Counted from the stretch's first letter, positions 1 through 8,277 are shown. The stretch: 11,803 nucleotides of DNA from Flavobacteriales bacterium (GCA_002689735.1 NZHS01000071.1:1-11803); one strand, 5' to 3'. Made by a program: numbers and translations. Notes: generated from the letters alone by a model not told the origin.

Positions 1-1
1 C

Positions 2-139
2 AATAAAATATATGGATCTATTGGAACATTAATTATTATCTTGCTCTGGATCTATTTTAATGCAATAATTTTATTAACTGGTTTTGAATTGGATGCTAGT
101 ATTTACAATGCCAAAAAAAATATAAAAAATAAAATATGA
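2..139 (+). CDS. YihY/virulence factor BrkB family membrane protein (C-terminal fragment)
   Basis: Only the last 45 codons are in the window; the frame is open to the left edge and ends at TGA 137-139. The visible peptide has a short YGSIGT stretch, then a long hydrophobic helix (about LIIILLWIYFNAIILLTG), then FELDASIY and a lysine-rich tail. This is the typical last transmembrane helix and tail of the YihY/BrkB family (once called RNase BN), inner-membrane proteins of uncertain role. The stop overlaps the start of the next gene as ATGA, so the two are probably co-transcribed and translationally coupled. The assignment rests on a short but characteristic C-terminus. Confidence 0.72.
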   Translation, partial: NKIYGSIGTLIIILLWIYFNAIILLTGFELDASIYNAKKNIKNKI

Positions 140-3100
140 AAAAAATAATTTTTTTAATTACAGCTTTTATCTTTTCAAATTTTTCCTATTCGCAAGAACA
201 ATATAATCCATTAGACAAACCAAATACTTACAGAAATATTGACAATCCAAACTATTGGAAAAACAAAATGCCACACAAAGGCTACTGGCAACAAGATATT
301 CATTACAATATTAAAGCAGAGATAGATGAAGAAACTGATATTATTAATGCTCAAGAGAAACTTACTTATTGGAACAATTCTCCTGACACTTTAAATTTTG
401 TTTATTTTCATTTATATCAAAATGCCTTTCAGCCTGATTCATATTATGATAAACTTCAAAAAGAAAATGGAGAAAATCCTAAATATGGAAAATATGAATC
501 AAAAAAACTAGGTACGACTGTTGAAGATATAACTATTAATGATGAAAAAGTGAAAACTGAATTAGATAATACTATTTTAAAAGTTTATTTAACTGAACCA
601 TTATATCCAGATAGCAATTTAACATTTGATATTAAATTTAAAACTTACTTTGATACTGGTGAAGTTAGGAGAAGAATGGCAACTTACAACGCATGGGGCT
701 ACAGGCACTACAATGGTGTTCACTGGTACCCTAGAATCTCTGTTTATGATGCGAAATTTGGATGGACAACTGATCAGCATTTAGGTAAAGAATTTTATGG
801 AAACTTTGGAACCTTTGATGTTGAATTAACTTTCGCATCAAATTTCATTGTTGAAGCAACAGGTAACTTAATAAATAGAGATGTAGTACTGCCTGCTGAT
901 TTAAGAAAAAAACTTGATGTAAAAAACTTTAAAGACAAAGCATATAATTCTTTACCCTCTACAATAATTGAATATAATAAAGAAGAACATAAAACCTGGA
1001 AATATCATGCGGAAAATGTGCATGATTTTGCCTTCACTGCAGATCCAACATATAGAATTGGTGAATCAAGATGGGAAGATAAAGTATGCTACTCATTAGT
1101 TCAAGAACCACATGCAAGTAAGTGGCAAAATGCAGCAAGTTTTGGAGCAGAATGCTTAAGAGTTTTTTCTGAAGATTTTGGAAGATATGTTTGGCATAAA
1201 GTAATAGTTGCAGATGCAAGAGACGGAATGGAGTATCCAATGATTACATTAGATGGCGGTTCAGATCCTGGATATAGAGATTTATTAGCTCATGAGATTG
1301 GGCATATGTGGTTTTTTGGTCAAGTAGGAAATAATGAAACATATAGAGCTTTACTTGATGAAGGGTTTACAGAATTTCTTACAGCTTGGGCAATGATTGA
1401 AATTGATGGTGAAAATGTTGTAGAAGACCTTCCAGAAAGTAGCTATAGAAAAAAAATTTATAAGCCTAAAAAAGCTATTGATACTGAAGTTTATAACGCT
1501 TATATAGAATCAGCTACAAAAAGAACTGATCCTATTATTTCAACACATTCAGACTGCTTTAATGGTGCTTTGGGTCATGGAGGGGGATATAGACAAGTGT
1601 ATTATAAAACTGCTACCATGCTTTATAATCTCCAATATGTGTTGGGAGATGAACTTTTCTTAGATGCTATGAAACATTATTTTAATACTTGGAAAATTGC
1701 TCATCCATATAATGAAGACTTTAGAAATGCAATTATTCAGTATACAAATGTAGATTTGAATTGGTTTTTTGATCAATGGTTAGACACAGATAAAAGATTA
1801 GATTATTCAGTAAAACTTAAAAAAAATCAAAACTCAGATATAATATCATTTAAAAGAAAATTAGGAATGCAAATGCCAATTGACTTTACCGTTATTGCCA
1901 ATGATTTGAAAAAATATGATTATCATATTCCGAATAACTGGTTTATAAAAAAAACAGAAGCCGAAGTTCTACCAAAATGGCATGGTTGGGATAAATTAAA
2001 CCCAGAGTATGAAATCTCTTTAGATATACCATCTGGAATAAAAGAAGTTATAATTGATCCGACAACAAGATTTGGGGATATATATATGCCTGATAACAGC
2101 TCAAAAATTAATAAAACCTATTCATTTGATCATATGCTGTATCAAAGGGCAGATTGGAGAAATTATGAAATAAAATATAGACCAAATTTATGGTGGAATT
2201 CATATGATGGAATCAAAATTGGAATAAATCTTAACGGAGGGCATTTAAATCATCACCATCTGTTTGATGTTAATTTTTGGATTAACACTGGACAGTTACA
2301 AGATAAAAATATAATAAATAAAGAAAACTACGACCTTTATTCATACAGACTTAATTATAACACAAATCTTGATAATTATATGAAGTATGCTAGAGTAAAA
2401 TTTAATAGTACTTTCATAGCTGGCTTACACTCAAACAGCATGTTTTTTTCAAAATACACTTTAGATAAAAAGACCGAAATTAAAATTGGATTGCTTTCAT
2501 ATTACAGAACTAAGGCAGAAAATTACATCTTATATCCACAGCTTTGGAATATAAATAAATTAAATAATAGAATAGATCTTTCTTTAGAACATAAATATGA
2601 GATTAATGAGATTTCCGGAAAAATTGAACTAAGCACAATGAGTTCTGCCCTTTTTTCAGATTACAATTACAATAAATTTATTCTTAAAAATACAAATAAT
2701 ACATCAATTTTTAATTTAGGACTAAAGTCCAGAGTTTTTATTCAAATAGGAACGGGTAATAATTGGGCATCCGAAAGTAAATTACATTTTGCAGGAGCTA
2801 ATAATGAAGAATTAATGAATAATGAATTTACTAGATCAACAGGTTTTATTCCAAATGAATATCTAGGCTTTGGTACTTCAATAAACAATTTTCATCACAG
2901 TGGTGGGCTTAATCTAAGAGGTTATTCAGGATATTTAGTTCCGCAAGAGAACAATGGAAGTATAAAGTCATTTAATTATTCTGGAAAAAGTGGAGCTGCT
3001 ATAAATTTAGAAATTGATTTGTCAAAACATTTTCACATTCACATTTTAGATAATAAACTAAAGACTTATGTTTTTGGAGATGCTGGAATAATAACTAATG

Positions 3101-3306
3101 AAGATATTAATTCCTCAAATTTTCAAGATATATTTACTGATGTAAGAGCGGATGCTGGTGTTGGATTCACTTACACTTTAAGAGGATTACCAAAAATGAA
3201 GCCATTGATTTTAAGACTTGATTTGCCAATAATTTTAAATAGACCACCAGCCAATGATGATTTTGTTCAGATGAGATGGTTGTTTGGATTAAATAAAATA
3301 TTTTAG
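136..3306 (+). CDS. Exported M1-family zinc metallopeptidase with C-terminal Omp85-like beta-barrel
   Basis: The protein has 1056 residues. Residues 1-19 form a signal peptide (MKK, hydrophobic core, then SYS before Q20). The M1 (gluzincin) N-terminal beta domain spans roughly 40-250. The catalytic domain has DGMEY at 363-367, corresponding to the GxMEN exopeptidase/substrate motif, and the zinc site HEIGH at 386-390 with the third ligand E409 (HExxH-x18-E). E387 is the expected general base. VYYK at 488-491 places Y489 at the position of the catalytic tyrosine of aminopeptidase N. WFFDQW at 543-548 is also typical of the family, so the enzyme looks active. From about 680 the sequence changes to alternating aromatic/polar beta-strands with LRGY at 927-930, FGDAG at 980-984, RADAGVGF at 1004-1011 and a final Phe. 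These are hallmarks of Omp85/surface-antigen barrels and suggest anchoring in the outer membrane. The peptidase call is firm; the barrel is inferred from motifs. The start is set by the ATGA overlap and the signal peptide. Confidence 0.93.
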   Translation: MKKIIFLITAFIFSNFSYSQEQYNPLDKPNTYRNIDNPNYWKNKMPHKGYWQQDIHYNIKAEIDEETDIINAQEKLTYWNNSPDTLNFVYFHLYQNAFQPDSYYDKLQKENGENPKYGKYESKKLGTTVEDITINDEKVKTELDNTILKVYLTEPLYPDSNLTFDIKFKTYFDTGEVRRRMATYNAWGYRHYNGVHWYPRISVYDAKFGWTTDQHLGKEFYGNFGTFDVELTFASNFIVEATGNLINRDVVLPADLRKKLDVKNFKDKAYNSLPSTIIEYNKEEHKTWKYHAENVHDFAFTADPTYRIGESRWEDKVCYSLVQEPHASKWQNAASFGAECLRVFSEDFGRYVWHKVIVADARDGMEYPMITLDGGSDPGYRDLLAHEIGHMWFFGQVGNNETYRALLDEGFTEFLTAWAMIEIDGENVVEDLPESSYRKKIYKPKKAIDTEVYNAYIESATKRTDPIISTHSDCFNGALGHGGGYRQVYYKTATMLYNLQYVLGDELFLDAMKHYFNTWKIAHPYNEDFRNAIIQYTNVDLNWFFDQWLDTDKRLDYSVKLKKNQNSDIISFKRKLGMQMPIDFTVIANDLKKYDYHIPNNWFIKKTEAEVLPKWHGWDKLNPEYEISLDIPSGIKEVIIDPTTRFGDIYMPDNSSKINKTYSFDHMLYQRADWRNYEIKYRPNLWWNSYDGIKIGINLNGGHLNHHHLFDVNFWINTGQLQDKNIINKENYDLYSYRLNYNTNLDNYMKYARVKFNSTFIAGLHSNSMFFSKYTLDKKTEIKIGLLSYYRTKAENYILYPQLWNINKLNNRIDLSLEHKYEINEISGKIELSTMSSALFSDYNYNKFILKNTNNTSIFNLGLKSRVFIQIGTGNNWASESKLHFAGANNEELMNNEFTRSTGFIPNEYLGFGTSINNFHHSGGLNLRGYSGYLVPQENNGSIKSFNYSGKSGAAINLEIDLSKHFHIHILDNKLKTYVFGDAGIITNEDINSSNFQDIFTDVRADAGVGFTYTLRGLPKMKPLILRLDLPIILNRPPANDDFVQMRWLFGLNKIF

Positions 3307-3348
3307 ACTTATTTAAAACTTTTGAAAAAAATAAAGTAAAAATGAACT

Positions 3349-3398
3349 ATTAAATTGGACCAATAAGAAAAGAAAATATAATCCTTATTAAATTTAAT
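3349..3398. terminator. Weak AT-rich inverted repeat between convergent genes, possible terminator
   Basis: ATTAAATT (3349-3356) and AATAAG (3362-3367) pair with CTTATT (3384-3389) and AATTTAAT (3391-3398). This gives about 14 base pairs with an unequal internal bulge and a 16-base loop. It lies in the gap between the M1 peptidase and the GT56-type gene and runs into the stop codon of the latter. The stem is almost all A-T and there is no clean U-run, so a terminator role is only plausible. Confidence 0.22.
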
Positions 3399-4512
3399 CT
3401 ATAAACGACCGATACAAAGAAATGACTCTTTTTGTCTTAGCAATAATAACATCTCTACTTCTTAGACTAAGCACTATGTTTTTATTTATCATCTTATACT
3501 CTTCACTCAACTCAATCCCTAACAATTTATAATCTTTCTTTAAATCAAAAACAATCATTCCTTTGTCTTTTAAATAATAATAAGTTAAAGATTTACTATT
3601 AAGAAAAACTCTCATTCCCTGAAATAAAAACATAAAAATATTACCCAAAGCTTGTTGTCTTATGTGATACATAATTACTGAATTACAAGATGAGGTCAAC
3701 TCTCTATAATCTTTTAAAGGCATAAATTCTTCAATAGGAATAAATAATTTTTTAAAAATTCTCTTTCCTTCAAAAATAATTAGTTCTTTATACTTTTTAT
3801 AGTCATAAGCACCATAACTCAAAGGGACAATAAGACTATGATTAGTATCCTTAATAATTTCAAAAACATCTAAATGATTGTTAGATGAAGTTGCTGAATT
3901 ACCTACCAATATTGAATTTCCTAATGTCACATTATTAAAATCATTAAATTTATTTATTCCGTAGTTATAATCAACATATGTAGCATTTAAATTAAATTCT
4001 TTTTTTATAATTTTAAACTCATTCGGTAGAACAGTAAAAACATAATCAATCGATTGTAATATTTTCAATTCTTTTATTAAAGGTTTAACTTTATATCTAA
4101 CAAAATGATAGTATTCATATATATAAGAAAATTTAACAATTTGAAGCAAGTTTTTTCTTGTAATATTTTTTGTAAGTGGTTCAAAAAATTTCTGATTTGA
4201 AAAATGACTATAAGCATCGGAACCCCAGACAGACCAAATAACTTTGATGTTTTGAGGCTTGTTCTTTAAGACATAAATTTTTATAGGAGATAAAAAGTGT
4301 ATTATTAATAATTTACAATTCTTATAAATTAGATCTAATTCTAACTTATAACTTGAATTTGGAAGTACGGTAACTTGATCCTTTCTAATAACATACCTTA
4401 ATTCTTTACTATTTGAAAAAACAATATATTTATTTAATCCAAATGATACATTATCAAAGTTTTCAATTGTAACATCAACAAACTTTTGATCCTCAAACAA
4501 ATGAACAATCAT
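3394..4512 (-). CDS. GT56-type glycosyltransferase (4-acetamido-4,6-dideoxyhexose transferase, WecF-like)
   Basis: The protein has 372 residues and matches the Fuc4NAc-transferase family (TDP-N-acetylfucosamine:lipid II N-acetylfucosaminyltransferase, WecF). Recognised blocks are VIWSVWGSDAY at 91-101, LVGNSATSSNNH at 202-213, IVPLSYGAYDY at 228-238 (nucleotide-sugar region), the FMPLKDY block at 263-269, HIRQQALGN at 283-291, and the GMRVFLN/YLKDKG block up to about 318. Known members add a 4-acetamido-4,6-dideoxyhexose to a lipid-linked glycan on the cytoplasmic face. Here the exact sugar is unknown. The VioA-like aminotransferase upstream in the same operon fits a donor such as TDP-Qui4N-acyl or TDP-Fuc4NAc. 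It is the last gene of the minus-strand run, and its ATG overlaps the sulfotransferase stop (ATGA). There is no signal peptide or membrane span, in line with a peripheral cytoplasmic enzyme. Confidence 0.86.
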   Translation of the reverse strand: MIVHLFEDQKFVDVTIENFDNVSFGLNKYIVFSNSKELRYVIRKDQVTVLPNSSYKLELDLIYKNCKLLIIHFLSPIKIYVLKNKPQNIKVIWSVWGSDAYSHFSNQKFFEPLTKNITRKNLLQIVKFSYIYEYYHFVRYKVKPLIKELKILQSIDYVFTVLPNEFKIIKKEFNLNATYVDYNYGINKFNDFNNVTLGNSILVGNSATSSNNHLDVFEIIKDTNHSLIVPLSYGAYDYKKYKELIIFEGKRIFKKLFIPIEEFMPLKDYRELTSSCNSVIMYHIRQQALGNIFMFLFQGMRVFLNSKSLTYYYLKDKGMIVFDLKKDYKLLGIELSEEYKMINKNIVLSLRSRDVIIAKTKRVISLYRSFID

Positions 4513-5507
4513 TTATAAAACTTTTTATAGGCATTTAAAATATTTGAATCTTTGACGATTTTTCTTCTAAAATCAAATTTTTCTTCACCACTATAATTAA
4601 GTTTTATTTTACAATCTTGAAGATTAAGTTTAGTTACTAATTGATCATATAAAAATTTAGGGTTTTTACAAAAATCTTCATATTTTACTATTATTTTTTT
4701 GTGATCTAAAACATTTTCAAGTCCATTTTCAACAGCTTTATTTATATGATATATCTGTCCAGCAACTTGTTCGTATGGATTAAGTTGTTTAAGTTCTATA
4801 TATTCAGGAATTTTAAAAGAGTACCACTCATCAAGATTTCCAAACTGTTTTTCTCTAGCTTTTAGTGCAGATTCAATATTTGAAAGTGGATCTCTTTTAA
4901 TATATATAAATATAGCTTTATCAAATATCTTATCTAAAAAATCAATATTATAATTTAATATCATTCCTTTTAAGGCAAAAGGTTTTTGAAAGACATTTAC
5001 AACTCCTGCTAATTCTGACGTTAAAGTCTTAACATCTACTTTCTCAAAGAGCTCTTGGGTAGGCAAATAATCTAATTCTTTAAACGGTAGAAACCTTCTC
5101 CAAAAATACCAAAATTCATTTGGAGATAATACTCCTTTAGTTTTACCATTTTCGCTTTTAAAATTAATAGTGCTATTAAAATCTCTTAATTCATCTCTGA
5201 AGTTATATCTTTCATCAGTTAATAAAAGCTGTAATTTACTAGCAATAATTGGGGTCATATAAAGCCTTGACATGAAGTTAGTTGGATATGAAATACTACC
5301 TAAATCTGACAGCCATTGTGTAATAAGGGTTGAACCACTTCTATGAGATCCCACTATAAATATTAATGGGTAATCTGGTTTTCTTTTATGCAAGAGTTTT
5401 TTTTCAGCATTCCACAAGTCATTATTTATTTCAGATAAAAAATATTCTAATGAATTATTTCTTTTAAATTTTTCAGATCTTTTGTTTTCTTGCTTCATCT
5501 TATGCAT
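4509..5507 (-). CDS. Sulfotransferase family protein
   Basis: The protein has 332 residues. The 5'-phosphosulfate-binding loop is PLIFIVGSHRSGST at 47-60, a hydrophobic strand followed by the GxxRSGST form of the P-loop-like motif. The 3'-phosphate-binding motif is IYIKRDPLSNIESA at 201-214, with R205 and S213 spaced eight residues apart as in PAPS-dependent sulfotransferases. KYEDF at 275-279 is the usual following element. It should transfer sulfate from PAPS to a hydroxyl or amine; in this operon the natural guess is a sugar of the surface glycan or a lipid-linked precursor, acting in the cytoplasm because no signal peptide or membrane segment is seen. The first start (MHKM) overlaps the preceding TAA by one base (TAATG); a second ATG three codons later is also possible. 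It is clearly a different protein from the plus-strand sulfotransferase at 8321-9124. Confidence 0.88.
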   Translation of the reverse strand: MHKMKQENKRSEKFKRNNSLEYFLSEINNDLWNAEKKLLHKRKPDYPLIFIVGSHRSGSTLITQWLSDLGSISYPTNFMSRLYMTPIIASKLQLLLTDERYNFRDELRDFNSTINFKSENGKTKGVLSPNEFWYFWRRFLPFKELDYLPTQELFEKVDVKTLTSELAGVVNVFQKPFALKGMILNYNIDFLDKIFDKAIFIYIKRDPLSNIESALKAREKQFGNLDEWYSFKIPEYIELKQLNPYEQVAGQIYHINKAVENGLENVLDHKKIIVKYEDFCKNPKFLYDQLVTKLNLQDCKIKLNYSGEEKFDFRRKIVKDSNILNAYKKFYK

Positions 5508-6457
5508 TATATATTATCTCTAATAATTTTCGATATTCTACTCATGTCATCAAAATCATATCTTTGATCTATTGGTAATGGCAAAAGTTTATTAACAAGG
5601 TCTACCTCTGTATTAGAAACACTGTCTCTTTCTAAAACTTCCTGCCAGTATTTAGCTATATAAATTTTATTCTTTATCAATTTATCTCTCAATTTAATAT
5701 CATTAGAAATGAATGGATAAACAAATGGAGTAGTTTGAATGTTTATATCAACCAATAAATTAAAATCTTTTAATTCATTATGTAAATACTTAAAGTTTTC
5801 CTTTCGCTTTTTCTTTATCCTATTATAATTAATTGATAATAAAATCTTATTAGTTAAATTAGACATTATTTTAATTGGTTGATTTTTCAGTGCTTTTTCT
5901 GCTTCTTTGAATTCGTTGTAAAAAGATGAAGCATCCTTATCAATTCTAGATAAAAGATGCAAAGAATTGGTGTGTGACTCATCAATAGTCAACAATTCTT
6001 TAAGTAAATTGTTTGTATACAAATATCCTCCATCACTAGTTCCAAAAAACTTTCTTGGGCTGTAAATAGTATCAATATTTTTAATCGGTGTTTGAAAAAA
6101 ATCTTGAGTATTATCTACTATCAAATAATTCTGATATTTATTTACAAGTTCGGTAACATATTTATACTTTAAACCAAAATAATTTACATAAAGAATTCTT
6201 TCGTCGTTAAATAAGTTTATTTGTTTAATTATCTCAAATTTATAATCAATGTTATAGAATTCGTAAGAAATGGATAACTCAATAATAGGTTCTATTATAC
6301 TATTACAAATATAATTTGGAATATATATTTTTTTAATTTTTTGAGATTTTAAAATATATTTAAGAGCATTTCTTCCACTATTAAGACTAATAGCAGAATG
6401 ATGATATGCTTTTTTTGAATCTAATTCTAATTCAAAATATCCACCTATCTCTTTCAT
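5507..6457 (-). CDS. Short DegT-like PLP-fold protein (putative aminotransferase)
   Basis: The protein has 316 residues. It starts with GGYFELEL and continues with SLNSGRNALKYIL (24-36), IPNYICNSIIEPI (46-58), VNYFG (91-95), IVDNTQDFF (113-121) and SPRKFFGTSDGGYLYT (133-148). This is the layout of a fold-type-I PLP enzyme of the DegT/DnrJ/EryC1/StrS kind: D115 fits the residue that contacts the pyridine nitrogen and K136 the lysine that would bind PLP. It is shorter than ordinary sugar aminotransferases (about 360-400 residues) and its motifs differ from those of the VioA-like enzyme two genes upstream, so it belongs to a separate branch. Its substrate is unknown. It sits between WbqC and a sulfotransferase with overlaps of 4 and 1 bases. 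It could be a transaminase for another sugar or a non-transaminase PLP enzyme; a catalytically dead homologue is less likely given K136 and D115. Confidence 0.75.
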   Translation of the reverse strand: MKEIGGYFELELDSKKAYHHSAISLNSGRNALKYILKSQKIKKIYIPNYICNSIIEPIIELSISYEFYNIDYKFEIIKQINLFNDERILYVNYFGLKYKYVTELVNKYQNYLIVDNTQDFFQTPIKNIDTIYSPRKFFGTSDGGYLYTNNLLKELLTIDESHTNSLHLLSRIDKDASSFYNEFKEAEKALKNQPIKIMSNLTNKILLSINYNRIKKKRKENFKYLHNELKDFNLLVDINIQTTPFVYPFISNDIKLRDKLIKNKIYIAKYWQEVLERDSVSNTEVDLVNKLLPLPIDQRYDFDDMSRISKIIRDNI

Positions 6458-7143
6458 ATTAGCTTATTCATTTCTAAAATTGATTTTATTTGTTCTTTGT
6501 CGTTAAACATCAGAACATCTATAATAGATAAATTAGAAACAAAATTATCATTAAATTGATTATATGAAATTTTACTTGTTTTTAGAAAACTAAGATTAAT
6601 CATATTTTTAGAAAAAACTTCTCTATCATATAACTCAATGCCACCAATTGGATTTATAAATTCAGTTGCATTTAAAATTTTTGATATTTCAATTAATCTA
6701 TCTTGTGCATTAAGCGATTTGTTATTTTTAATCTCACTTGAATAAATAAAATTAGTCTTTATATTTAAATATTTTGAAACCTCAATTAATGAAAACGCTA
6801 AAAATTTATGTAACTTTTTTTCATTATTATTTATAATCTCTTCTATTAATGGTAAAATATTATTATAAAATGGAGCTTTGGAATAATTCTGTTTTATTGT
6901 TTTCAATAATTTATTTCTATTATCTCCAAGATTTATATCATTTATCTTCTTATTTGAACTTGCTCCAAAAAGTTCTAAAGTAATTAATTGAGCATTTGAT
7001 TTGTTTAGCAAACTATTTCTGTTAATGTAACCTCCTTTAATAAAGGATACATCATCATAAATAACAAAGATGTCCACTATATTGATTAATTGCCAGTAAC
7101 CAATATAAGGAAAAAAATAAGGTTGCATTACAGCTATTTTCAT
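6454..7143 (-). CDS. WbqC family protein
   Basis: The protein has 229 residues. The N-terminus MKIAVMQPYFFPYIGYWQL, followed by VDIFVIYDDVSFIKGGYINRN, is the signature of the WbqC-like family (Pfam WbqC). Further family-like features are the NKSLNAQDRLIEISK helix and the FINPIGGIELYDRE segment near 164-176. These proteins are found in O-antigen, capsule and flagellin-glycan loci, often beside sugar aminotransferases. Their biochemical role has not been firmly settled as far as I know; modification of the amino sugar made by the neighbour is a common guess. There is no signal peptide or membrane span, so it is probably cytoplasmic. It overlaps both neighbours by four bases (ATGA), and the aminotransferase upstream is its most probable functional partner. 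Confidence 0.88.
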   Translation of the reverse strand: MKIAVMQPYFFPYIGYWQLINIVDIFVIYDDVSFIKGGYINRNSLLNKSNAQLITLELFGASSNKKINDINLGDNRNKLLKTIKQNYSKAPFYNNILPLIEEIINNNEKKLHKFLAFSLIEVSKYLNIKTNFIYSSEIKNNKSLNAQDRLIEISKILNATEFINPIGGIELYDREVFSKNMINLSFLKTSKISYNQFNDNFVSNLSIIDVLMFNDKEQIKSILEMNKLI

Positions 7144-8213
7144 ACTTCATTCTTTATGATTTCTGAAATTAACTTCTGTTGTTTAATTTCTAATCCAGGG
7201 TAAATTGGCAAGCATAACACTCTAGATGCAATATTTCTAGAAATCTCACAAAACTGATTTTGTTTGATATAACTTAAAGTATCTAATGAAGGGTAAAAAT
7301 ACCTTCTAGGAAAAATAGCATTTTTATTTAAAGCATTTTCGACTATCTTCAATTGATCTTCACTTTCAAGAATAATAGGGAAATAACTGTGATTGGGTGT
7401 TGAATCACAATTTTGTTCTTGAAATATTACTAAACCATCTAGCTCATTTTTATAAAAATCATAAATTAAACTTCTTTCTAAATTCAATTCATTAATATCA
7501 TCAAGTACACAAAGACCCATTGCAGCTTCAAACTCATTCATCTTAGCATTAATTCCTAATTCAGGAATTTCATTCTTGTTTTTAATGCCAAAATTAATAA
7601 GATATCGTGCTTTCTCAACTAAACTATCATCATTAATAATCAAAGCACCTCCTTCAATTGTATGAAAAATTTTAGTTGCATGAAAACTAAGTGTTGAAAT
7701 ATCGCCATAACTTAGAACACTCTTATTTTTAAATTTTACTCCAAAAGCGTGAGCTGCATCATAAACTACCTTTAAATTATTATTTTTAGCAATATTGTCA
7801 ATCTTCTCTACATCACATGAATTTCCAAATACATGAACTGGAACAATCGTGCTAGTATCTTTTTCAATTAATTTTTCAATGTTATTAATATTTATATTAA
7901 ATGATTTAATGTCTATATCTGCAAATATTGGTTTTATTCCATTTGTAACTAGTGAACTTGATGTAGCAACGAAACTAAATGGTGATGTAATTGCAGAACC
8001 TTCAACACCCAAAGTTCTGTATGCGAGCTCAAGAGCAACTGTTCCATTTGAAACAAGTACTATATTTTTAACATTTAAGTACTTTGCAAGTCGCTTTTCT
8101 AACAACTTAACAAGAGGCCCATTGTTTGTTACCCACCCATTTGAATATATCGAATCAACATACTTCTTATATTTTTGTTTATCAGGCAAATATGTTTTCG
8201 TTACATTAATCAT
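7140..8213 (-). CDS. DegT/DnrJ/EryC1/StrS sugar aminotransferase, VioA-like
   Basis: The protein has 357 residues and all the landmarks of the family: GWVTNNGPLVKLLE at 26-39, VSNGTVALELAYR at 54-66 (phosphate-binding turn), SPFSFVATSSS at 77-87, VYDAAHAFGVK at 150-160 with D152 for the PLP ring, and SFHATKIFHTIEGGA at 176-190 with K181 as the PLP lysine. The opening (NVTKTYLP, then NGWVTNNGP) resembles the enzymes that make dTDP-4-amino-4,6-dideoxyglucose (VioA type) from the 4-keto-6-deoxy sugar, using glutamate as amino donor. The sub-family assignment is from memory of family sequences and is less certain than the enzyme class. It is the first gene of the five-gene overlapping run 8213-3394, and the region just upstream holds divergent promoter candidates. 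The operon context fits amino-sugar donor supply for the GT56-type transferase downstream. Confidence 0.92.
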   Translation of the reverse strand: MINVTKTYLPDKQKYKKYVDSIYSNGWVTNNGPLVKLLEKRLAKYLNVKNIVLVSNGTVALELAYRTLGVEGSAITSPFSFVATSSSLVTNGIKPIFADIDIKSFNININNIEKLIEKDTSTIVPVHVFGNSCDVEKIDNIAKNNNLKVVYDAAHAFGVKFKNKSVLSYGDISTLSFHATKIFHTIEGGALIINDDSLVEKARYLINFGIKNKNEIPELGINAKMNEFEAAMGLCVLDDINELNLERSLIYDFYKNELDGLVIFQEQNCDSTPNHSYFPIILESEDQLKIVENALNKNAIFPRRYFYPSLDTLSYIKQNQFCEISRNIASRVLCLPIYPGLEIKQQKLISEIIKNEV

Positions 8214-8269
8214 AAACTAGTAATCAAAAGAAAATAATTTAAACATTAGCAGGAAAGAATTTTACATTA

Positions 8270-8277
8270 CAAATTTA
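8270..8277 (-). promoter_or_regulatory. Candidate Bacteroidota -7 element for the aminotransferase operon
   Basis: On the minus strand this reads TAAATTTG, a full match to the Bacteroidota -7 consensus TAnnTTTG. It lies about 57 bases before the ATG at 8213, which would give a leader of around 50 bases. No TTTG -33 box is seen at the usual spacing; the nearest TTG, at 8302-8304, is about five bases too far. In such AT-rich DNA a chance match is possible. Confidence 0.33.

Noticed and set aside
1034..1240. Minus-strand open frame of 68 codons
   Set aside because: It lies wholly inside the M1 catalytic region on the opposite strand and has no recognisable domain; the conserved M1 motifs explain the sequence.
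7849..8220. Plus-strand open frame of 123 codons
   Set aside because: It is antisense to the N-terminal part of the VioA-like aminotransferase, whose motifs account for the conservation; the frame has no family features of its own.
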